Shown here piece by piece: positions 56,076-64,000 of a stretch of DNA of 64,000 nt. The translations under genes were made by a program, and so were the position numbers. Position 1 is the stretch's first letter, and every line of letters starts with the position of its first letter. The stretch comes from Micromonospora pisi (GTDB lineage: Bacteria; Actinomycetota; Actinomycetes; Mycobacteriales; Micromonosporaceae): the NCBI RefSeq assembly GCF_003633685.1, contig NZ_RBKT01000001.1:6758001-6822000 (forward strand), in the 5' to 3' direction. A model generated the notes under the pieces. The model saw only the letters and a list, made by a program, of their open reading frames with translations, made no database searches and was not told the origin of the DNA.

Positions 56076-57575
56076 TCAGCAGGTCGCGGGTGGAATGCTC
56101 TGCTCGTACTGGAAGACGTTGAGGGGGTCGTACTTCCCCTTGATCTGGCGTAGCCGCTTGAAGTTGCGGCCCCAGTAGGCGGTTTCCCATTCCGCCGTCC
56201 CGATGTTCGGCACGTTGACGTAGGCGCCGTCCACGTACGGTCGCAGTGCCTGGCTGAACTCGGCGATCCAGGTCTGGGCGACCGGGGTGAGGGCGTCGCC
56301 GCTTTCCGGCTCGCCACGGGTGCCCCAGCCAACGCCGGGTTCGGAATAGAAGAGCGCGTCGCGATGCGGGAACGCCGAGCCGCCGGGGGGCTCGTGCCTT
56401 TGCGCTCCGGTGCCGAATGCCTGGGTGAAGAAGTTGCTCTCCTCCGTCGGGGCGATTTCTATGAACGAGCGGATCAGCTCGATCGCCTCGTACGGGAACG
56501 GTTCGTTGGAGAACTGCGAGAAGAACTTCCAGTTCGCGGGCTCGTCCTCGGTCGGAATCTGGAATCCGTTATAGATTTCGCCCCAGCCCCCGGTCTGCAC
56601 CGTGACCTCGGGATTGCCGAACGAAAGAATCGGTGCCAGTAGCGCCTTCGCTTCTGCCTCCGACCCCTCCGCGAGAACCCCGAAGAGCAGGATCTGCGAT
56701 TTGTGGATCTCGAGTTGGGTGCCGAGGCGGTTGTCGGCTAATGGTGCGCTGCGCTGCCACGTGTCGAAGATCCCGTGCAGGTCGCCGAGACCCTCCCAGG
56801 TCGCCTGAAGATAGGCGACGCTCCGCAGTGGCGTCACCTTGTAGGTGAGCGAGGTGACGATCCCGAAGTTCCCGTTTCCCGCACCGCGTAGCGCCCAGAG
56901 CAGGTCCGAGTGGTTCTTCAGGTCCACCTCGAGCACCTTCGCGCCGTCGACACCCCAGGGGATGACAATCTCCGCCCCGATCAGGCTGTCGCAGGCCATG
57001 CCGAGGTAGCGGGTGAGGAAGCCCAATCCGCCACCGAGGGTCGCGCCGGACAGACCCACGCTTCCCTCCGTACCGGTCGTTACCGCCAGGTCGTACTCGC
57101 CGAGCGCGGTCACCGCTTCCAACTGATTGAGACCGGCGCCGACTCTCGCGGTGTTGTTGTCCGTGTCGATGTGGGTCGACTTCAGCTCGCTGACGTCGAT
57201 CACAATGCCGTTGTCCACGTTCGACCAGCCCTCGAGGCTGTGGCGGCCACTGCGCACCCGCAGCGCGACGTCGTTCTGCCGCGCCCACGTGAGTGCGTTC
57301 ACCACATCCTGGGTTTCCTGCGCGAAGACGATGACCAGCGGATAGCGATCGAAGAGTTCGTCCCAGCCGAGGCGCGCATCCGCATAACCGGGGTCCTGGG
57401 GACGAACTATGCGGCCGGTTAGCGTCGCCGGCGGGCACTTCTCGCCGTAGGCCAAATCCGAGCCGTCTGCCGCAAAGGCTGCGGTGCCGCTGGTGATAAT
57501 GCCCGGGAAAACGACCGCCCCTGTGCCAACGGCCGCTGTCGCCTGGAGCAGTTTGCGACGAGAAAGGTCGTGCAT
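56076..57575 (-). CDS. Tat-exported berberine-bridge-like FAD oxidase
   Basis: This 499-residue secreted flavoprotein has a twin-arginine signal (LSRRKLLQATAAVG). A PCMH-type FAD domain (about 75-245) has LRVRSGRHSLEGWS, where H112 is the probable flavin-linked histidine, and GTEGSVGLSGATLGGGLGFL. The C-terminal BBE block is YWGRNFKRLRQIKGKYDPLN. Such enzymes oxidise carbohydrates or alkaloid-like amines with oxygen, giving hydrogen peroxide. Substrate unknown. A second, cysteine FAD link is not obvious. Confidence 0.9.
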   Translation of the reverse strand: MHDLSRRKLLQATAAVGTGAVVFPGIITSGTAAFAADGSDLAYGEKCPPATLTGRIVRPQDPGYADARLGWDELFDRYPLVIVFAQETQDVVNALTWARQNDVALRVRSGRHSLEGWSNVDNGIVIDVSELKSTHIDTDNNTARVGAGLNQLEAVTALGEYDLAVTTGTEGSVGLSGATLGGGLGFLTRYLGMACDSLIGAEIVIPWGVDGAKVLEVDLKNHSDLLWALRGAGNGNFGIVTSLTYKVTPLRSVAYLQATWEGLGDLHGIFDTWQRSAPLADNRLGTQLEIHKSQILLFGVLAEGSEAEAKALLAPILSFGNPEVTVQTGGWGEIYNGFQIPTEDEPANWKFFSQFSNEPFPYEAIELIRSFIEIAPTEESNFFTQAFGTGAQRHEPPGGSAFPHRDALFYSEPGVGWGTRGEPESGDALTPVAQTWIAEFSQALRPYVDGAYVNVPNIGTAEWETAYWGRNFKRLRQIKGKYDPLNVFQYEQSIPPATC

Positions 57576-57779
57576 GGTCCGTATCCTCTCGATCGGGTTA
57601 CGTCAGTATTCGACCGAGAGGACTCTTGTCCGTCACCCGGCGCGCAAGCCCACGGTAATACCGGAGACTTCCTCGGAGATCCGAGAACTTGTCTCGGAAC
57701 CCGGTCGGGTGACGCTCGCCTGCCTTTTGTAGGGCAGACCAGACGTTGGCATCGGCAGCCTGCTAATGAGGTTGAAAGA

Positions 57780-57840
57780 ATCACCCGTTTAGGGTCGGCC
57801 TTTCGGTAGAGCCGCACCACACGCTGGCGCAGTACGTTCC
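57780..57840 (-). pseudogene. IS3 OrfA-like remnant
   Basis: In a 363-bp gene-free stretch (57576-57938) the minus strand encodes LRQRVVRLYRKADPKRVI. This aligns with OrfA of the intact IS3 element (LRQRAVRLYRESDPKPVI, 14 of 18). No start, stop or rest of the transposase remains. The surrounding bases show no other feature. Confidence 0.5.
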
Positions 57841-57938
57841 CGAACTGCCAGGGGAGCTTCAGGTGTGGCTGGCCGACCGACCGGTGATGGCCCGGGCGGG
57901 CGCCCGCGAAGGCGACCTGCCCGGGCACTCAACATCTC

Positions 57939-58577
57939 TTACGACAGGCGGTCGAGGATGCCCTGCAGTTGCTTCACCTCAACGGCCTGTGACTTTTCGA
58001 TTTGGCCCGCCATTTCCTTGGCCTGTGGGCTGGCGCCGCTGGCCTGTTCGGTCTTGGCCATGGTGATCGCGCCGTTATGGTGGGCGATCATCATCTCCGC
58101 GAACTTGCGGTCGAAGTCGGTGCCCGTGGCGCTTGTCAGCATGGTTATGTCCTGCTCGGACATCATGCCGGGCATACCGCTGCCGTGTGCGTCATGCCCG
58201 CCCGACGCGCCGGGTGCGGCCGTCGGTCGACCCCACGCGGTCAGCCATCCGGTCATGGTGCTGATCTCCGGGGCCTGCGCGGTCTTGATCTGGGCGGCGA
58301 GTGACTTCAGTTCCGGATCCTTGGCCCGGGTGGTGGCCTGGTCGGCCATCTCCACCGCCTGCTGGTGATGCGGGATCATCATTTGCGCGAACATGACGTC
58401 CGAGTCGTTGAAGTCACTTGTGGCGGATGACGAGGCGGCGGTGGTTGGGGCCTTGCTCGCCCCGTGGTCCATAGTGGGCATACCGCCGTCGTCGCCGCAG
58501 CCGGCAGCCAGGATCAACGCGGCGAGGGCAGCCACCCCGCCGAACATGGAGCGACGCAGGATAATAGTGCGATTCAT
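57939..58577 (-). CDS. DUF305 lipoprotein
   Basis: This 212-residue exported protein has a lipobox in LILAAGC (C27) and DUF305 (about 55-210) with two copper-protein-like repeats: MFAQMMIPHHQQAVEMADQA and FAEMMIAHHNGAITMAKTE. A Met/His-rich loop (GSGMPGMMSEQD) lies between them. DUF305 folds as a ferritin-like helix bundle often found with copper-handling genes. The DUF6153 gene next to it has the same context in other actinobacteria. Confidence 0.9.
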   Translation of the reverse strand: MNRTIILRRSMFGGVAALAALILAAGCGDDGGMPTMDHGASKAPTTAASSSATSDFNDSDVMFAQMMIPHHQQAVEMADQATTRAKDPELKSLAAQIKTAQAPEISTMTGWLTAWGRPTAAPGASGGHDAHGSGMPGMMSEQDITMLTSATGTDFDRKFAEMMIAHHNGAITMAKTEQASGASPQAKEMAGQIEKSQAVEVKQLQGILDRLS

Positions 58578-58661
58578 CGTTTGTGTGCCTTCCGTACGGT
58601 GACTGGATCTAGGAGCTATCGCCCATATCCGGACGTGGTGAAGCGCGTCCGGAGGTGGCTC

Positions 58662-59117
58662 CTATGTCCGCGACACCGAAAGGTCAGCGATTCGCAAGCC
58701 GACGCGCAGTCGTGGAGGCGCTCGGCTGGGCGACGTGATGTAAACCACGTCGCTACCTATGAGACTTGGTGACCAGATGGCACGTAGCGCCGCCGCGACG
58801 AGGACCGCCATGCCCAGCGCTGTGAGGATGGCCAGGCAGACCGAGAGCGGATCCCCATGCGGTACGCCTGATCCGCCACCGTCCCCTGCGCGGACCCACC
58901 CGACCCTGACAGTCGCCGTATCCATGGGCGCCACGGTGAACCCATCGAGGGCAGTCATGCGATCGCCGACGGCATGCGATGTGGGTGCCATCGACATATT
59001 CCGGCCCGCGCTCGCGTGCCGTTCGCCGGAGACGTGACCGAGGGTGTGCATGCTGGCGACACCGAAGGCGACCGCGACGAGTAACAGCAGCCGCAGAAGC
59101 GGCCTGGCGCCTGCCAT
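58662..59117 (-). CDS. DUF6153 family membrane protein
   Basis: This 151-residue protein starts at ATG 59117 behind a G-rich SD. It has two hydrophobic segments (LLRLLLLVAVAFGVASMHTL and CLAILTALGMAVLVAAALRA) around a His/Met-rich polar loop, the DUF6153 pattern. It lies 85 bases upstream of the DUF305 gene in the same direction. A shared role in copper handling is an inference. Confidence 0.75.
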   Translation of the reverse strand: MAGARPLLRLLLLVAVAFGVASMHTLGHVSGERHASAGRNMSMAPTSHAVGDRMTALDGFTVAPMDTATVRVGWVRAGDGGGSGVPHGDPLSVCLAILTALGMAVLVAAALRAIWSPSLIGSDVVYITSPSRAPPRLRVGLRIADLSVSRT

Positions 59118-59259
59118 GATCACCCCCCTCTGCGGTGTACCCACAGTAACTAAGCCCCGGACCTCAACACCGAAGGCACCAGGGCACACGTGGAACGCGG
59201 CCCGGGCAACCGCACCGTCCGACTGCAAAGACGAGGCACTGGCGGAAGGCCGGCGAAGG

Positions 59260-59370
59260 TCACCGAAGGGCTGATGACTCCGCCGTACGGTAGCCGCCGT
59301 GCCACCAGTCCAGGATCAGCGCGGGGTACTTGTCCGGGCGCGCCTCCCAGGTGAAGTGCCCCAGCGTCGA
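59260..59370 (-). pseudogene. Alpha/beta hydrolase C-terminal fragment
   Basis: The minus strand reads GHFTWEARPDKY, PALILDWWHGGYRTAES, then a stop. This is the C-terminal end of an alpha/beta hydrolase, with the catalytic histidine in GHF. A stop lies just upstream, so only the last 35 codons remain. The rest of 59118-59551 shows no gene. Confidence 0.6.
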
Positions 59371-59551
59371 TCATTTCAAGCTTGCTGGTTGTCAGGCTGA
59401 CCATAACAACGGTCCCGGCACGCCGGCCGGCGTTCGGTCGGTGCCGAAGCGGAGGCCGAACCTGCGGGGCGTGCGGGTGCGATGCGACGGAAGCGTCACT
59501 TCTGCCCGCACCGACGGGTGCCACCGTGCGGTGCCCGTACGCCCGATCTGC

Positions 59552-59908
59552 TCAGTCGCAGTCGTCATTGTCGTCGTCCCCGACGACGTACGGCACAACC
59601 ACCGGCCCGCCGTCGCGGTGCCCGGTCCGAGAGCCCACCGACCCGTTCCCGGGCATCTTCTGCACCGGTTGCCCGGCAGGCTCTCCGACCTGCCCGGCGG
59701 GCTGTGCCGGAAGTACGACGGGGGCCTTCGGTGCGGTCCGGTTGCTGTTCGTCCCGCCGCCGGTCGACTTCGATCCGCTGGACCCGCCGGTCGACCGACC
59801 ACCGCTGGATCCGCCGGGCGCCGCGCACGCCTCGTCTCCGTTGCAGGCGACCAGGGCGGCTGACGCGGTCACCGCTACGGCGATCATCGCTAGGGCGCGG
59901 TACCTCAT
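59552..59908 (-). CDS. Small Ser/Gly-rich lipoprotein
   Basis: This 118-residue exported protein has a signal and lipobox ASAALVAC (C22), followed by a Ser/Gly/Thr/Pro-rich body with no fold and an acidic C-terminus (VVGDDDNDDCD). ATG 59908 follows GGGATGAG. Upstream frame extension is rejected, because the signal begins here. No family recognised. Confidence 0.65.
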   Translation of the reverse strand: MRYRALAMIAVAVTASAALVACNGDEACAAPGGSSGGRSTGGSSGSKSTGGGTNSNRTAPKAPVVLPAQPAGQVGEPAGQPVQKMPGNGSVGSRTGHRDGGPVVVPYVVGDDDNDDCD

Positions 59909-60037
59909 GCACTCATCCCCACTCGGTTCAAGGTCCACCCGACGTACGCGGTGACGGTAACGTGGCCGCGCCACCGCGCGTCGTAACAGATCTCGACAGT
60001 CCGAAAGGGACGGACCAAAAGGCCGTGCCGCCGTCGG

Positions 60038-61081
60038 TCAGGGCAGGGCGAGCCGGAACCAGGCCATCAGGAGTTCGAGCACGCGGCGTCGGCCAGCGAA
60101 CATGCTCAGATCGTCCCGGCTGTCGTAGTGCTGGCTCCGGTCGGTGTCACGTCGGGCCAGCGCACCGATCATCCCGGGAGCGAGCCAGAAGTACTTCGCG
60201 GCGGCGCAGAGCGCGACCGCCCGACGTACCACCTCTGCGTCCACCGCCGGGGCGAGTCCGCGCTGGTAGCCGGCGAGGACCGCGCTCACGACCTCGTCGA
60301 GCAGGTCGACGCCGACCAACCCGTCGAAGAAGGTGTCGAGGATCAGGTTGGCCGCGTCCTCGCCGATCGGGCCCGGCCCGACGAAACTCCAGTCGAAGAG
60401 CACCGGCCCGTCGGCGGCGACGATCAGGTTCATCGGCCACACGTCGTGGTGACTCAGGGTCCGGGGCAGCTCGTCGGTGGCGGCGAGGACGTCGTGCCGC
60501 CGCTCCCAGAGCAGGCGCAGCCCGTCGCGCAGCTCGGCCGGCCAGCTCCGTACCGCGACGGGGTGGTCCCAGCGCTGCGGCTCGGGCACCGGACGGGAAA
60601 GGGTGTACGCCCGCAGCCAGTCCCGCGCCAGCCAGCCCTGCCCGGGACTGCGCCCCAGCCACGCGGCGTGCGCGACGCCGAGCCGGTGGCCGAGGTCGCC
60701 CAGTTGTTCCGGCGAGCACTCCATGCCGGGGCGACCCGCGACGTCCTCCAACCAGAGTGCCACCGAGCCGTCGCCCCGCTCGACCGTGTCGAGCAGCACC
60801 GGCGCCCGGACCCCGGCCGGGGCGTACGCGGTCGCGGCCAGACCGCTGCGGTAGGCGAGCGGTTCACGGCGCCAGTAGTTCCAGTGGCCCGGGTCGTCGC
60901 TGGTCGCCCAGTGTGGCGGGTGGTTGCCCGGCGGCCGGGGCGGCGCGGCGATCTTGAGGATCGCCGTACCGGTGTCACGTCGGACCCGCCAGATGCCCCC
61001 GGTCGCGGCGTTGAACGGGTTGTGGCCCAGTGGCTCCACCGACCAGCCGGGCCGGATCAGGTCCTCGATCGGTTCCGACAC
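60038..61081 (-). CDS. Phosphotransferase family (APH-like) protein
   Basis: This 347-residue APH/choline-kinase-fold protein has catalytic loop LSHHDVWPMNLIVAADGPVL (H-x-D-x4-N) and metal site LFDWSFVGPGPIGED. The N-lobe lysine is likely TAILKIAAP. The substrate (aminoglycoside, homoserine or other small molecule) cannot be read. A 54-base piece of this gene (60593-60646) recurs at 62688-62741. Confidence 0.87.
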   Translation of the reverse strand: MSEPIEDLIRPGWSVEPLGHNPFNAATGGIWRVRRDTGTAILKIAAPPRPPGNHPPHWATSDDPGHWNYWRREPLAYRSGLAATAYAPAGVRAPVLLDTVERGDGSVALWLEDVAGRPGMECSPEQLGDLGHRLGVAHAAWLGRSPGQGWLARDWLRAYTLSRPVPEPQRWDHPVAVRSWPAELRDGLRLLWERRHDVLAATDELPRTLSHHDVWPMNLIVAADGPVLFDWSFVGPGPIGEDAANLILDTFFDGLVGVDLLDEVVSAVLAGYQRGLAPAVDAEVVRRAVALCAAAKYFWLAPGMIGALARRDTDRSQHYDSRDDLSMFAGRRRVLELLMAWFRLALP

Positions 61082-61142
61082 CCGACCATCCTAGGTTCGT
61101 CCCGGGTGCACCGGTCCGTCGTCGACCTGACCCATCAGCGGA

Positions 61143-61772
61143 TCAAACGTCGGCCGCACCTTGTGGAGGGGCGACGCCATCGTAGGCACCGGTGACGGTC
61201 CTGAGGAGCTCGACATTGCTCGGGTAGGTCGCCGAGAGGAGTTCGCGTATTGCGGGTTCACGGTCATAGTCGTCGGCCAGACGTAAGCCGAGGACGACGT
61301 TGGCCATCATGCCGGCGGCGAGGATCTGACTGGCTTGTTCAGGTGCGAGATGACCGTGGTCGACGAGCACCCGGTAGACGCGGAGGAAGCCGTCTCTGGC
61401 GAGTGGCCCGATCTCCGGATCGGTGCCGGCGGTGAAGGCGTGCGCGAGGCAGAGTTGCAGTCCCTGCTCCTTGAACAGTTGAAGGTAGGCGACACCGATA
61501 CGCGGTGCGAGTTCGCCAGGTGCGTCGTCGTCGATCGTCTGCTCGAACACCTCGACCACCCTGTCGAGCGCGTGCTCGATCGCGGCTCGGACGAGGGCAT
61601 CTTTGCTGCCGAACAGGGACACCACGTAGGGCTGGCTCACGGCGGCCTCGCGGGCGATGTCTGCCGTGGTGGTTGCGACGAAGCCCTTGCTGCCGAAGAT
61701 CCGGATCGCCGCAGCGAGCACGGAAGCGCGTCGCTGGGACGAGGAGATTCGTTTCTGGCCCATGGTTGACAT
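61143..61772 (-). CDS. TetR family transcriptional regulator
   Basis: This 209-residue TetR regulator has helix-turn-helix ASVLAAAIRIFGSKGFVATT with ADIAREAAVSQPYVVSLFGS (residues about 12-55) and an all-helical ligand domain. ATG 61772 has no SD and abuts the 20-bp dyad, so the message may be leaderless; ATG 61763 is the alternative. It is divergent from the DUF1772 gene, its probable target. Confidence 0.87.
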   Translation of the reverse strand: MSTMGQKRISSSQRRASVLAAAIRIFGSKGFVATTTADIAREAAVSQPYVVSLFGSKDALVRAAIEHALDRVVEVFEQTIDDDAPGELAPRIGVAYLQLFKEQGLQLCLAHAFTAGTDPEIGPLARDGFLRVYRVLVDHGHLAPEQASQILAAGMMANVVLGLRLADDYDREPAIRELLSATYPSNVELLRTVTGAYDGVAPPQGAADV

Positions 61773-61792
61773 GTTATCAATCAATCAATAAC
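61773..61792. promoter_or_regulatory. Candidate TetR operator
   Basis: GTTATCAATCAATCAATAAC has arms GTTAT and ATAAC around a TCAA tandem. It ends at the TetR start codon and 99 bases before DUF1772. The AT content is unusual for this genome. Confidence 0.55.
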
Positions 61793-61891
61793 GTCGTCGA
61801 GGAACGTGCGGTGTCGCGTCGCGGGACGCCTGCGGTGCAGTTCGCCGATGGGCGTGGCGCTGTGCCGACCGGCACGATGAGAGGACCGGGG

Positions 61892-62347
61892 ATGGACGTA
61901 CTGATGTTCGCCACCGTCGCAGTGCTGGGGTTCACGGCGTGCGCCGAGTTTGGTTCCTATGCTTTTGTGCATCCGGTGGTCAAGCGTCTGGCGCCGCGTG
62001 ACCACATCCTGGTCGAACAGGGTCTGCTGCGTACCTTCGGCATCGTGATGCCGGTGCTGATGACGGCTTCGCTTGTGCTGGCTATCAGCTACGCGGCCCG
62101 CCCTGACGGGGCGGGGTTGCCCGAGGTGTTGCGTTGGGTTGCGGCCGCGACCTGGGCCACGGGCATCGTCACGACCGTGGTCGTGAACGTGCCGATCAAC
62201 CTGTCCACACTCCGCTGGAACAAGGATTTCCCTCCGGAACGCTGGCAAGAGCGCCGTAACCGCTGGGAGTGGTTTCAGGGATACCGTTCGTGGGCCTATC
62301 TCACGGCCTTCCTGCTCGTCGCTCTCTCGGTCGCCACGGTCGGCTGA
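61892..62347 (+). CDS. DUF1772 family membrane protein
   Basis: This 151-residue protein has four hydrophobic segments: an N-terminal one (LMFATVAVLGFTACAEFGSY), one about 45-65, one about 80-100, and one near the C-terminus (YLTAFLLVALSVATVG). The W-x-x-x-N-P-I-N-type loop near residue 105 (NVPINLSTLRWN) is typical of DUF1772/anthrone-oxygenase-like proteins. ATG 61892 follows GAGGA. Presumably repressed by the divergent TetR. Confidence 0.85.
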   Translation: MDVLMFATVAVLGFTACAEFGSYAFVHPVVKRLAPRDHILVEQGLLRTFGIVMPVLMTASLVLAISYAARPDGAGLPEVLRWVAAATWATGIVTTVVVNVPINLSTLRWNKDFPPERWQERRNRWEWFQGYRSWAYLTAFLLVALSVATVG

Positions 62348-62792
62348 GAAAGTGGTGGGTTACCCCGTTGACTACGTGAAGTGAGTCGACGGGATCCGTT
62401 GCGGCGTGGGGGATAACGGTCTGTCGTGGTGTGAAGAGCCGCGCCCTGACCGCGTGTTTGTGGACAAGGTGCCGTGGCGTTGCCTGGTCGGGCGACCTGT
62501 CACGCCAGAGCGACCCACTCGTGCGCCACGTCGTTCGCCGTACCGGTGGCGGGGAAGCCGCCCGCCGACAGCCATGACCATCGTCCTTCCGCGACCTCCA
62601 CCACGCCGCACTGTCCGAGCCAGCGCCGCGCGGCCTTCATACCTCCGTTCTCCATCGGACCAGTATCGACGGGTCGCCAGGCGGCTGACGGGAAAGGGTG
62701 TACGCCCGCAGCCAGTCCCGCGTCAGCCACTCCCGCCCGGGGCACGTGTTCAAAGAACCGTTTTGGTCGAGTTTGCGGCCTAACCTGACGTG
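62348..62792. other. 445-bp region with gene debris
   Basis: No intact gene is seen. A minus-strand frame (62500-62650) gives KAARRWLGQCGVVEV and WSWLSAGGFPATG, which looks protein-like but is not recognised. The APH fragment at 62688-62741 and probably the promoter of the next gene are also here. Confidence 0.4.
62688..62741 (-). pseudogene. Duplicated APH-gene fragment
   Basis: These 54 bases match 60593-60646 of the phosphotransferase gene with four mismatches, in the same orientation, and encode WLTRDWLRAYTLSR against WLARDWLRAYTLSR. Both flanks are unrelated to the gene. Confidence 0.8.
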
Positions 62793-64000
62793 ATGGGATT
62801 CAGGGGCGCCGGCGGTGCGGTCGTAAGGACGCTCACGGTCGAACTGCGGCGGAGCGCGGCACCGGCCGCAGCCGTGGCCCTGTGCGTCGCCGGGGTGTGG
62901 CTGTTGGCCGCGCACCCGGACGAGTGGGGCGGGCGCTGGGCCGGCCTCGCTAACTACCTGCGGATATCGCTCCTGGTCCTCTGCCCGCTGATGGTGGCGG
63001 GTAGCGCCTGGCAGGCCGGCCGGGAGCGGCGATGCGGGATGGACGAAATGCTCGGCTCGGTGCCCCGGCCGACCTGGCAGCCGCTGCTGGTCGCCTGGAC
63101 GGCGGTCTCGCTCGCCGGCACTGCCGGCCTGCTGGTTCCGTTCGCGGTGGCGGCGGTGCTGGTGGGACGGGTCGCCACGTACGGCGGCGGCGCCTGGTGG
63201 TGGACCCTGGTCGGGGGAGTCCTCGCGCTCTGGACGGCCAGCGCGCTCGGGGTGCTCCTCGGCCGGCGGGTCCGGTCACGGGTGATCGCGCCGATCGCCG
63301 GCCTCGCCACCTACGTGGGGCTCGCCATCCCCGGCTACCTGGAACAGAGCGGGCCGAACTGGTTGTCCCCGGCCTACAGCGGCTGGTCCGTGTACCGGCT
63401 GGTGCCCGAACCCACCCAGCTCTGGCAGGGAGTCTGGCTGCTGGCGTTGACCGCCACCCTGCTCGCCCTCGCGGCTGGGCTGCGCGCGGCGGCGTCGCTC
63501 GCCGGTCTGCTCGCGATCGTCGCGGCGGCGACGATCGTCACCGGCGCCGGTCCGCGCCTGCGGGACCTCCGCGAGGACCCGGAGGCGTTACGATCGGTCT
63601 GCACCACCGCCGGACCGTCGGTCTGTCTGGCCCGGATCAACGCGTTCCTGCTGGAGGACGTGGCGACGGCGATCCAGCCGCTGATGCGGCGGATCGAGGG
63701 GATCCCGGGTGCCCCGGTCCGGGTGGCGGACTACGCGTTGAAGCCCCCGGATCAGTCGTACGACCCGGCCGAAGGCACCCTCTGGCTGAGCCTCGACTTC
63801 CAGTCGAACGCCCTCGGCGGCCTGTCCGACGTGGAAGCGCTCCGCATCGAGGCCCGCCAGGTGGTCTATCCGAGTTGCAACGTGCGCGACGAGGAGGCGT
63901 ACGAGACCCGTGAGCTCGCCCGCGCGTGGCTGTTCGAGGAACCACCGGAGTCCGACGTACCGATCGATCGGCTGCGGGCGCTGCCGGCCGACCGGCAGCG
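62793..64000 (+). CDS. Multi-span membrane protein, ABC-2-permease-like (partial)
   Basis: At least 402 residues run off the window end. About six or seven hydrophobic segments cover residues 25-255 (for example VALCVAGVWLLAAH, LLVLCPLMVAGSAW, LTATLLALAAGLRAAASLAG). A soluble, extracytoplasmic region follows from about 260, with PSVCLARINAFLLEDVATAI and three or four Cys. The membrane layout suggests an ABC-2-type permease or a peptidase-like membrane enzyme. ATG 62793 has no clear SD. No partner ATPase is visible; it may lie beyond the window. Confidence 0.7.
   Translation, partial: MGFRGAGGAVVRTLTVELRRSAAPAAAVALCVAGVWLLAAHPDEWGGRWAGLANYLRISLLVLCPLMVAGSAWQAGRERRCGMDEMLGSVPRPTWQPLLVAWTAVSLAGTAGLLVPFAVAAVLVGRVATYGGGAWWWTLVGGVLALWTASALGVLLGRRVRSRVIAPIAGLATYVGLAIPGYLEQSGPNWLSPAYSGWSVYRLVPEPTQLWQGVWLLALTATLLALAAGLRAAASLAGLLAIVAAATIVTGAGPRLRDLREDPEALRSVCTTAGPSVCLARINAFLLEDVATAIQPLMRRIEGIPGAPVRVADYALKPPDQSYDPAEGTLWLSLDFQSNALGGLSDVEALRIEARQVVYPSCNVRDEEAYETRELARAWLFEEPPESDVPIDRLRALPADRQ

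Noticed and set aside
62500-62745. A minus-strand frame of 81 codons
   Set aside because: Its 5' part lies in the duplicated APH piece read in another frame; the remainder is not recognised and has no ribosome site.

Overview
The window is high-GC actinobacterial DNA. Strong G/C third-position bias, GTG and TTG starts, SpoIIE/HATPase signalling genes, XRE-DUF5753/DUF397 pairs, a DUF2795 protein and a GGGCCC-rich palindromic repeat point to a Micromonosporaceae genome (Micromonospora or a relative). This assignment is inference from gene content; I ran no search. No rRNA, tRNA or CRISPR array was seen.

Layout. 1-4.2 kb: a truncated secreted GH6 cellulase faces a secreted PQQ-type sugar dehydrogenase carrying PKD, CBM6-like and ricin-type domains; a CebR-like operator lies between them. 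4.3-16.2 kb: chromosomal housekeeping and stress genes (OsmC, MEDS-HATPase regulator, SpoIIE phosphatase with a HAD hydrolase, MscS-like channel, MFS, SRPBCC, DUF2795, ChaB/Rho-N, aldehyde dehydrogenase, dolichol-phosphate-mannose-synthase-like glycosyltransferase). 16.7-24.6 kb: one tightly coupled operon for a heptose-type sugar. It encodes GmhB fused to a GT9 transferase, two further glycosyltransferases, a GmhA-like isomerase, an HldE-like kinase/nucleotidyltransferase, an SDR and a second GT9; topoisomerase IB overlaps its end. 25.6-29.8 kb: a serine hydrolase-MerR pair and an enolase-MarR pair, each with a plausible operator.

30.0-37.2 kb: a module of about 2.1 kb is present twice in direct orientation. 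Each copy has three small leftward genes, a divergent XRE-DUF5753 regulator, a DUF397 protein and a conserved downstream hairpin. The copies flank an ArsR/MFS pair and differ very unevenly in divergence. 37.2-42.8 kb: a LysR gene has serine beta-lactamase-type genes on both sides, followed by a LysR/MFS divergent pair. 42.8-46.1 kb: GNAT, VOC, DUF5984 and methyltransferase genes, with a pyrF-like remnant.

46.3-51.9 kb holds the most unusual locus: a secreted collagen-like protein built almost wholly of Gly-X-Gln-type triplets, then a TPR lipoprotein and a GT2-methyltransferase fusion, each overlapping the previous gene by four bases. A complete IS3-family element (1330 bp, 3-bp target duplication) has split the collagen gene, and removing it restores the frame exactly, so the insertion is probably recent. 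52-64 kb: a SUKH-like protein with GNAT, a secreted HExxH metallopeptidase, a Tat-exported berberine-bridge-like oxidase, DUF305, DUF6153, a small lipoprotein, a phosphotransferase, TetR/DUF1772 and a truncated multi-span membrane protein. Several gene fragments (IS3 OrfA, alpha/beta hydrolase, phosphotransferase) show that this end has been rearranged.
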